NCBI GenBank assembly: GCA_036260665.1
Contig: DATAMF010000587.1
Span: forward strand, 1-10,593
DNA length: 10,593 nt
Origin: DATAMF01 sp036260665
GTDB lineage: Bacteria > Chloroflexota > Anaerolineae > Aggregatilineales > Aggregatilineaceae
Direction: 5' to 3'
Below the pieces are notes generated by a model. It made no database searches. It had not been told where the DNA came from and saw only the letters and a program-made list of their open reading frames with translations. Below are positions 6,257 to 10,593 of this stretch, in pieces. The position numbers were made by a program, and so were the translations under genes. The stretch's first letter is position 1. Each line of letters opens with the position of its first letter.

Positions 6257-6403
6257 GCGCGCTTGTGACGTTTTGGGTTGTGAAGGTGCGGTCAGGTATA
6301 GATACAGAATAGCACGGATGTTCGGAATTGTCATCACCATTGAGATACTAACTTGGATGGTGAATAATAGGGATATTACAGCAGCAAACAACCCCACCCT
6401 CGG

Positions 6404-6427
6404 TCCCTCCCCGCAAGCAGGGAGGGA
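6404..6427. repeat. GC-rich hairpin in degenerate repeat
   Basis: TCCCTCCC (6404-6411) pairs with GGGAGGGA (6420-6427) around an 8-nt loop. It is preceded by CCACCCTCGG and followed by AAAGGGG, part of the C-rich/G-rich repeat patchwork in this gap. There is no U-run. Confidence 0.5.
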
Positions 6428-6448
6428 AAGGGGAACCTCATCCCCTGA

Positions 6449-6469
6449 CCCCTCTCCAACCCAGTTAGC
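6449..6469. repeat. Half copy of the CTCCAACC-AGTT repeat
   Basis: This carries the left arm and loop (CCTCTCCAACCCAGTTAGC) of the hairpin repeat found complete at 6723-6751 and 7271-7299. The right GAGGGGG arm is replaced by TATGCG, so it appears to be a broken copy. Confidence 0.5.
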
Positions 6470-6536
6470 TATGCGTTACCCACAGGGCGCTATCTCCCGG
6501 CCCCTTTCCCCACTTCGTAGCTAATCATTACCCACA
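6466..6536. repeat. Imperfect 19-nt direct repeat pair
   Basis: TAGCTA-4nt-TTACCCACA occurs at 6466-6484 and again at 6518-6536, 52 bp apart, with identical flanking blocks and a different 4-nt centre. Between them is a CCCGGCCCCTTTCCCCAC segment that recurs in altered form near 6584-6600. Confidence 0.5.
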
Positions 6537-6572
6537 AGTCGATCATAGGGGGCAATGGGTGTCGTGTTGTTC

Positions 6573-6587
6573 ACCCCTATCCCCCGG
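6573..6587. repeat. 15-nt interspersed repeat, copy 1
   Basis: ACCCCTATCCCCCGG is repeated exactly at 9423-9437, almost 3 kb away in the spacer after the FecE-like gene. The continuation GCCCCTTGCCCCAC...GAAAGGGGAGA (to about 6620) forms weak C-rich/G-rich arms in copy 1 only. Confidence 0.6.
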
Positions 6588-6638
6588 CCCCTTGCCCCAC
6601 TATCGTAGAGAAAGGGGAGACAAGCGGACGCAGCAGGC

Positions 6639-6660
6639 GGGGCGTCTCGCAAGACGCCCC
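6639..6660. repeat. Perfect 9-bp hairpin
   Basis: GGGGCGTCT (6639-6647), loop CGCA, AGACGCCCC (6652-6660). It is a very stable tetraloop hairpin. Similar 'GGGCGTCTCGCAAGACGCCC' units are, as I recall, scattered in Chloroflexota and cyanobacterial genomes. There is no U-run on either side. Confidence 0.6.
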
Positions 6661-6722
6661 TACGAGGACGAGTTGATCTGTGATCTGGAAGATGTGGCGC
6701 GGGGCAAGGAAAATGAATCTCA

Positions 6723-6751
6723 CCCCCTCTCCAACCGAGTTAGCGAGGGGG
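6723..6751 (-). terminator. Hairpin repeat just 3' of dtd, possible terminator
   Basis: CCCCCTC (6723-6729) pairs with GAGGGGG (6745-6751), extended inward by CCAAC/GTTAG with one mismatch around a 3-nt loop. On the minus strand it lies 16 bp after the stop of dtd. It is a copy of the repeat at 7271-7299. There is no U-tract after it in the minus direction, so factor-independent termination is uncertain; it may rather protect the mRNA 3' end. Confidence 0.4.
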
Positions 6752-6767
6752 AAAAACGGGTGCGGCG

Positions 6768-7232
6768 TTATTGCTCGTTGTGGGGCATGTCGATGGAGTC
6801 GAGCAGGATGGTAACGGGGCCATCATTGGCGATCTCGACCTGCATATATGCCCCGAAAACGCCCATCTCGACGCGGGAAACCCCATCGGCGCGGAGCATA
6901 TCGGCAAAACGGGCGATCAGGGGTTCGGCCCGATCGGGCGGGGCGGCATCGGTGAAACTGGGGCGGCGACCTTTGCGGGCATCGGCATAGAGCGTAAATT
7001 GGGAGACGACCAGACAGCCGCCGCCGACATCCAAGAGGGAGCGGTTAAATTTGCCCTGATCGTCCTCGAAGACGCGCAGGGTGGTGATTTTGCGGGCCAA
7101 CCACCGCGCCTGAGCGTCACCATCTGTGGGACCGACACCGACGAGGATAACGTAGCCTAAATCGACGGCACCGACGATTTGATCATCGACGCGCACTGAT
7201 CCATGTGAAACTCGCTGTAAAACGACGCGCAT
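6768..7232 (-). CDS. dtd: D-aminoacyl-tRNA deacylase
   Basis: Cytoplasmic proofreading enzyme that removes D-amino acids (and glycine mischarged on tRNA-Ala) from tRNA. The 154-residue product is full length for the family and has both active-site motifs: SQFTL (77-81) and NDGPVT (136-141), preceded by the typical MGVFGAYMQVEI. It begins MRVVLQRVSHGSV, the family's usual start; ATG at 7232 has an AGAGG-type ribosome site 7 bp upstream. It is the last gene of the minus-strand group, separated from the secreted-protein gene by 103 bp that contain a hairpin repeat, so it may have its own promoter. Nothing unusual in the protein. Confidence 0.96.
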   Translation of the reverse strand: MRVVLQRVSHGSVRVDDQIVGAVDLGYVILVGVGPTDGDAQARWLARKITTLRVFEDDQGKFNRSLLDVGGGCLVVSQFTLYADARKGRRPSFTDAAPPDRAEPLIARFADMLRADGVSRVEMGVFGAYMQVEIANDGPVTILLDSIDMPHNEQ

Positions 7233-7270
7233 GGGAAACCTCTTGAAAAGCAGAACCTCACCCCCTCGGT

Positions 7271-7299
7271 CCCCCTCTCCAACCCAGTTGGCGAGGGGG
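7271..7299 (-). terminator. Strong hairpin repeat between the secreted-protein gene and dtd
   Basis: CCCCCTC (7271-7277) T CCAAC (7279-7283), loop CCA, GTTGG (7287-7291) C GAGGGGG (7293-7299): a 12-bp stem with one T/C mismatch and a 3-nt loop. A second CCCCCTC lies at 7261-7267 and could compete for the right arm. On the minus strand it lies 36 bp after the stop of the secreted-protein gene and 38 bp before the dtd start. It is the most complete copy of the repeat also seen at 6723-6751 and 6449-6469. A terminator, attenuator or mRNA-stabilising role is plausible; no U-run follows. Confidence 0.45.
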
Positions 7300-7335
7300 A
7301 TGACAGAGTAAGGATGTGAAAAGGTGCACTCTAGC

Positions 7336-8829
7336 TTACTGGCCGACGCTGATCGACTGGATCAGGGCGTCGAGCAGGCTGAGATCGGGCGTGTAGGTTG
7401 AGGCATCGAGAGCGGCAGTGGTCTCGGTCATGTAGGATTCATAGGTCGCCATGAAGCCCTCAAAGTCGAAGGTGTTGAAGTCGATCACGTCGGGCAGGAC
7501 AGGCGTATACACCGGGAACTGCGCCGTGATGACATATTTGCCGTCGGCGGTGAGGCCCTGGTAGGTGTAAAAGACCGTGCCGTTGTTGAACAGTGGGCTG
7601 GGAGCCTGGGCGTAGTAGGTGACAAACCGGACGCCGCTGCCGTTCTGGAAATCGAGATACTGCGGCTTGACCACGAAGACCTGCGCGGCGTTCACTATCG
7701 GTAGGACAGGGATTTGCAGCGCGGGGACGACCTGCCCGGTATCGGAGGTCAAGGCCGGACGCGACGCCAAAAACTGCTGAAGCTGGACGAGAACCTGATC
7801 GGTAATGCTGTTCGCGCCGGGGAAGGTGTCCACCGGGAAGATACGAATTTCGGGCTGCCCATAAAAACGTGTGACCGGGTAATCGTAGAAACTGAAGACC
7901 GTGCTGCCGGGCAGAGAGCCATACATGGTCATGCCTTCGTTATCGGTAAAGGGCGCGATCACATCGACTTCGAGGCGGCTGGCAAGCGTTGGATCGTAGG
8001 TGAAGTGGACGTTGTCGAAAGTCGCGTCGCCCGCAGCGCCTACCGGAGTCACGATGGTGGCAGCGGGCGCGGTGGTCTGGACGGAGGCAAAAAGCGCATC
8101 CAGCAGAGTCAGATTCGTGGAGAAACTTTCGGGTGTCTGCACGTTTAACTGATCCACCAGTCCCACCAGATAGGCGTCAAAGGTGGAGGCAAACTGATTA
8201 TACTGGTCGGCGTCCATCGATTCGGGGACATCGGGCAGCACGGGCGATTTGATCGGGAACATGCCCACGATGTAATACGCGCCGTCCGCCGTGAGGCCCT
8301 GGAAGCTGTAGAACAGCGATTGATTGGTGATGGGTGAGACATCGAAGCCCGCCGCCGTGATGTAACGGATGCCTGATCCGGTGGCGAAATCGAGATACTG
8401 GACCTGGGCGCGGAAATACTGGTTCGCCGTCACGACAGGGAGCATGGGCAGGTTGCCCGCCGGAACCGCCGGACGCGCGGCTAAAACGGCCTGCAAATTG
8501 GCGAGTTCCTGCGCGAAGGGCGTGTTGGGATCGGTGGGGAACGTGATCACCGGATAGACATAGATGTACTGGCCCGTATTGGTCCATTCATTGGCGAAGG
8601 TCTGGAAAGCGATCTCGGTGTATTCGGGAACGGGGCCGGTGGGTGTTTCGATCTCGTGGGTGGCCGGAACCAGGCGATAGGTCGCATCGGGAGCAACCTG
8701 GGTGCTGTAGGTGAAGCTGATCCGATCCGTGAGGGTAAAGGTACGCGAATCTTCCTGGGCGGATACGGACGGGACAAGCATGGAAACCAACATCAACAGC
8801 GTGAGAAACAGGGGGAACAGGCGGCGCAT
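7336..8829 (-). CDS. Secreted protein with two tandem homologous domains, function unknown
   Basis: A 497-residue exported protein. The start at ATG 8829 has AAGGAG 6 bp upstream and begins a classical signal peptide (MRRLFPLFLTLLMLVSML) with likely cleavage after VSA (22-24); a longer frame upstream (to 8958) would overlap the NTPase gene and is rejected. The mature protein contains two homologous units, about 31-251 and 270-494. Aligned landmarks: QYLDFATGSGIRY (144-156) with QYLDFQNGSGVRF (390-402), FYSFQGLTADGAY (173-185) with FYTYQGLTADGKY (420-432), FPIKSPVLPDV (191-201) with FPVYTPVLPDV (438-448), and TLLDALFASV with SLLDALIQSI at each end. A short Ala/Thr/Pro linker joins them. No catalytic motif, anchor or Cys pair is visible. 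Similar proteins occur, as far as I recall, in Anaerolineae without known role; a cell-surface or binding function is only a guess. Confidence 0.85.
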   Translation of the reverse strand: MRRLFPLFLTLLMLVSMLVPSVSAQEDSRTFTLTDRISFTYSTQVAPDATYRLVPATHEIETPTGPVPEYTEIAFQTFANEWTNTGQYIYVYPVITFPTDPNTPFAQELANLQAVLAARPAVPAGNLPMLPVVTANQYFRAQVQYLDFATGSGIRYITAAGFDVSPITNQSLFYSFQGLTADGAYYIVGMFPIKSPVLPDVPESMDADQYNQFASTFDAYLVGLVDQLNVQTPESFSTNLTLLDALFASVQTTAPAATIVTPVGAAGDATFDNVHFTYDPTLASRLEVDVIAPFTDNEGMTMYGSLPGSTVFSFYDYPVTRFYGQPEIRIFPVDTFPGANSITDQVLVQLQQFLASRPALTSDTGQVVPALQIPVLPIVNAAQVFVVKPQYLDFQNGSGVRFVTYYAQAPSPLFNNGTVFYTYQGLTADGKYVITAQFPVYTPVLPDVIDFNTFDFEGFMATYESYMTETTAALDASTYTPDLSLLDALIQSISVGQ

Positions 8830-8915
8830 GAAATTCTCCTTGAGAAGTGAACGCACGAAGGGAATTCTACGCCACAAGCTGAAGAATAGGAAACGACGGA
8901 AAAAACACGTCCGCC

Positions 8916-9413
8916 CTACGCTTCGCCTTCGACGGTGAACACGACGGCATGCGGCCAACGCGCTAACGCGACGGGCACTAACGAGGGGCGGATCACCACA
9001 CAGGCCATTGCGTACTGGGTGCCGGAATCGAGCAGCGACAAAGCGGACAACCAGCCTGCGCCCTGCTCCAGTTCGAGGGGGCCGAGTTCGTCGATCACGA
9101 GGAGATGGGTGGGGGGCATGGTGCGCAGGATCGAGTCGCCCCAGGCTAATACGTCGGAGTCGAAGGACCAGCGGCGCGTGGCGATTCCGGCGGGATCGGA
9201 ATCAGCGGTGCGGAGGCGGGCAAGCTGGCGCTGTTCGCCAGTGGACAGATCGAGCAGCGCGATTCCGGTTTTGGTGCCATTCGCAAAAAGAGCGGGCGAG
9301 AGCAACCCAGAGACGGCATGGCCCTGAGCGCGGATATGGTCGATGAAGTTGCGGCACCAGGTTGTTTTGCCTGCGCCCATGTCGCCGGTGATGATCAGGA
9401 GGTGGGGAGGCAT
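8916..9413 (-). CDS. THEP1-like P-loop nucleoside-triphosphatase
   Basis: A 165-residue P-loop protein of the NTPase_1/THEP1 family, whose characterised members hydrolyse NTPs to NDPs in vitro but whose cellular role is unclear. Walker A is GDMGAGKTT (10-18) and the extended Walker B is LLVIDELGPLEL (104-115), the family's characteristic IDE-G-xEL arrangement. Length is normal. ATG at 9413 has a weak AGGGG about 10 bp upstream; the frame ends at TAG 8916-8918. It lies 61 bp downstream of the FecE-like gene in the same direction and is probably co-transcribed with that importer, so a role in handling the imported cofactor is conceivable but unproven. Signature loops for kinases or GTPases are absent. 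Confidence 0.85.
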   Translation of the reverse strand: MPPHLLIITGDMGAGKTTWCRNFIDHIRAQGHAVSGLLSPALFANGTKTGIALLDLSTGEQRQLARLRTADSDPAGIATRRWSFDSDVLAWGDSILRTMPPTHLLVIDELGPLELEQGAGWLSALSLLDSGTQYAMACVVIRPSLVPVALARWPHAVVFTVEGEA

Positions 9414-9422
9414 CAGTGGTTA

Positions 9423-9437
9423 ACCCCTATCCCCCGG
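9423..9437. repeat. 15-nt interspersed repeat, copy 2
   Basis: Exact second copy of ACCCCTATCCCCCGG (see 6573-6587). It lies in the 61-bp spacer between the FecE-like ATPase gene and the NTPase gene, 37 bp past the ATPase stop. No strong hairpin is formed here. Confidence 0.6.
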
Positions 9438-9474
9438 AGAAAAGCGGGCGCGGTGAAACGGGAAAAACCAGCGT

Positions 9475-10263
9475 TTATTCATGGGGGCGATTTCCGTTCT
9501 GGCGCGGGAGGATGGCGCGCGGGATCGAATCCTGGTAAATAATTTCGGTATCCATGCCATAGGCCGAGGACAGCAGCGGCTCGGTGAGGGTGGCGGCGGG
9601 CACACCCAACGCGAGGCTGCGACCTTCGCGCAGCAGCAGCACGCGATCCGCATAGGCCAGAGCGTGATTCGGGGTGTGGGAGGAGATCACGAAGGTCAGG
9701 TTTGCGCGGGTCAGATCGCGCACGATTTCCATAATCAGATGCTGGTTGCGCGGATCAAGGTGGGCGTCGGGTTCGTCCATCAGCAGGATGTCACACTGCT
9801 GGGTCAGGCCGCGCGCAATCATGACCATCTGGCGCTGACCGCCGCTCAACTGGGTATAGGGGCGATCACGAAAATCGAGCATACCGACGCGATCTAAGGC
9901 GGCATCGGCGGCGGTGTGATCGGACGGGCCGGGCTTGTCGAAGAGGCGCAAATGGGGGGCGCGGCCCATCAAGACGATGTCGTGAACGGTATAGGCAAAA
10001 GCCGGGCTGTGAATCTGCGGGATCAGACCGACACGGCGGGCACGTTCGGCGGGAGGGATCGATTGGATGCTGCGATCATTCAGCCGGACTTCGCCGGAGG
10101 TGGGATGCAGCAGGCCGCTTAAACAGCGCATCAGGGTTGTTTTGCCGCAGCCGTTACGCCCCAACAAAAACAGGATTTCGCCCGCGTGAATCTGCACGGA
10201 AATGTCATGCAGCACGGCAGCATCAGAATTATAAGCAAAGTTGAGGGCGCGGGCTTCGAGCAT
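9475..10263 (-). CDS. FecE/BtuD-type ABC ATPase
   Basis: ATPase subunit of an iron-siderophore, haem, cobalamin or molybdate-type importer. The 262-residue product has Walker A GRNGCGKTT (35-43), Q-loop Q83 in IPQIHSPAFAYTVHDIVLMGR (in the usual FecE position), signature LSGGQ (139-143), Walker B ILLMDEP (159-165), D-loop HLD and H-loop H196. ATG 10263 is preferred: GGTGG lies 5-6 bp upstream and homologues begin this way; GTG 10272 would overlap the permease and lacks a ribosome site. It starts 2 bp after the permease stop (TGA-TC-ATG), so translation is coupled. The VLMGRAPHL segment with an FDKPG..D loop is shared by several type II importers, so the substrate cannot be fixed; the usual 'TSHLD' is 'DAHLD' here. 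Confidence 0.9.
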   Translation of the reverse strand: MLEARALNFAYNSDAAVLHDISVQIHAGEILFLLGRNGCGKTTLMRCLSGLLHPTSGEVRLNDRSIQSIPPAERARRVGLIPQIHSPAFAYTVHDIVLMGRAPHLRLFDKPGPSDHTAADAALDRVGMLDFRDRPYTQLSGGQRQMVMIARGLTQQCDILLMDEPDAHLDPRNQHLIMEIVRDLTRANLTFVISSHTPNHALAYADRVLLLREGRSLALGVPAATLTEPLLSSAYGMDTEIIYQDSIPRAILPRQNGNRPHE

Positions 10264-10265
10264 GA

Positions 10266-10593
10266 TCACCACCCGGTCCGGTTGCGGTGCAGCAGCAGAA
10301 CTAACAGAGGCACACCCACCAGCCCGGTCAACACGCCGAGCGGCACTTCGGCTTTTAGCATCGTGCGCGAGATGTTATCAATGATGAGCAGAAAACACGC
10401 ACCCAGACTCAGTGACACCGGGAGCAGGCGCAGGTGATTCGGGCCGACGATAATCCGCCCGGCGTGGGGAATCACCAGCCCGATCCAGCCGATGACGCCG
10501 CCAACGGCTACCGCTGCCGCCGTCATGAGCGTTGAACAGATGATGATGACTAACTTCATCCGGTTGGGGTTAATGCCGAGCGTAAGCGCTTCT
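10266..10593 (-). CDS. FecCD/BtuC-type permease, C-terminal part (5' end off window)
   Basis: Membrane subunit partner of the FecE-like ATPase. The visible 108 residues open with EALTLGINPNRMKL, the coupling-helix region of FecCD permeases, then AVAVGGVIGWIGLVIPH and AGRIIVGPNHLRLLPVS, a TM block LGACFLLIIDNISRTML, and the conserved end AEVPLGVLTGLVGVPL. This is about the last third of a 320-350-residue protein; the gene starts beyond the right edge. The ATG at 10559 is internal, not the start. The missing upstream part would include a segment equivalent to the one found at positions 1-108, in the same orientation (see findings). Substrate unknown: Fe-siderophore, haem, cobalamin or molybdate are all served by this family. 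Confidence 0.9.
   Translation of the reverse strand, partial: EALTLGINPNRMKLVIIICSTLMTAAAVAVGGVIGWIGLVIPHAGRIIVGPNHLRLLPVSLSLGACFLLIIDNISRTMLKAEVPLGVLTGLVGVPLLVLLLHRNRTGW

Larger units (their letters stand above)
6058..6767. other. 710-bp convergent intergenic region without a credible gene
   Basis: The region lies between the 3' end of the DUF4013 cassette and the 3' end of dtd. Open frames here are short, proline/serine- or arginine-rich and without ribosome sites. Content changes abruptly: the first 150 bp are AT-richer, then come C- and G-runs, then a patchwork of CCCC/GGGG-rich repeats. The recognisable elements are listed separately. No tRNA, CRISPR or transposase remnant is visible. 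Confidence 0.75.

Noticed and set aside
6170..6397. 75-codon minus-strand frame with a hydrophobic start
   Set aside because: It crosses the C12 run and the inverted repeat, has no ribosome site and no family resemblance.
6404..6751. CRISPR-like repeated units
   Set aside because: Repeats are few, imperfect, unevenly spaced and of different kinds, with no cas genes.
6240..6990. Plus-strand frames in and beyond the intergenic region (6240-6524, 6559-6990)
   Set aside because: They translate C-rich repeats into Pro/Ser-rich sequence, and the second runs antisense into dtd.
8830..8958. Upstream extension of the secreted protein
   Set aside because: It adds an Arg-rich stretch before the signal peptide and overlaps the NTPase gene; ATG 8829 has a strong ribosome site.

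Overview
The window looks like a stretch of a moderately GC-rich (mid-50s %, judged by eye) bacterial genome, most probably a Chloroflexota (Anaerolineae-like) organism. The clues are paired DUF4013 membrane proteins, a secreted protein of a type I associate with Anaerolineae, and many short C/G-rich interspersed hairpin repeats between genes. The assignment is inferred from family resemblance and repeat style; there is no rRNA or marker gene to prove it.

Left part, + strand (about 100-3914): a zinc/manganese-type metal uptake operon. Its order is a Fur/Zur-family repressor missing its N-terminus, a ZnuA-like metal-binding lipoprotein, a ZnuC-like ATPase, a Nudix hydrolase, and a ZnuB-like permease. 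Spacers are short or overlapping and most starts have clear Shine-Dalgarno sequences. The repressor presumably senses the metal that the lipoprotein captures and the permease/ATPase pair imports; the Nudix enzyme is an unexpected guest inside the operon.

Middle, + strand (3970-6057): a compact four-gene membrane cassette with symmetric order: DUF4013 protein, small two-TM protein, paralogous small two-TM protein, DUF4013 protein. The two small proteins share a C-terminal cytoplasmic motif. The function is unknown, and this is the best candidate here for an undescribed system.

Positions 6058-6767 form a 710-bp convergent intergenic region with no credible gene. It holds three 11-nt-spaced CTAAG repeats, a nested or pseudoknot-like inverted repeat, a C12 run and several degenerate GC-rich repeats.

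Right part, - strand (10593-6768): a FecCD-type permease (N-terminus off the window) with its FecE/BtuD-type ATPase and a THEP1-like P-loop NTPase, then a secreted protein made of two tandem homologous domains, then D-aminoacyl-tRNA deacylase (dtd). Repeat-derived hairpins lie just past the 3' ends of the secreted-protein gene and dtd.

One oddity ties the two edges together. The first 108 bases encode, on the - strand, an internal piece of a FecCD permease that stops exactly where the repressor gene loses its N-terminus. The right edge carries the later part of a FecCD permease in the same orientation. If the right edge ran on into the left edge, the two pieces would be consecutive parts of one gene with a small gap. 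This could mean a circular molecule, a tandem duplication, two paralogous operons, or a chimeric contig.
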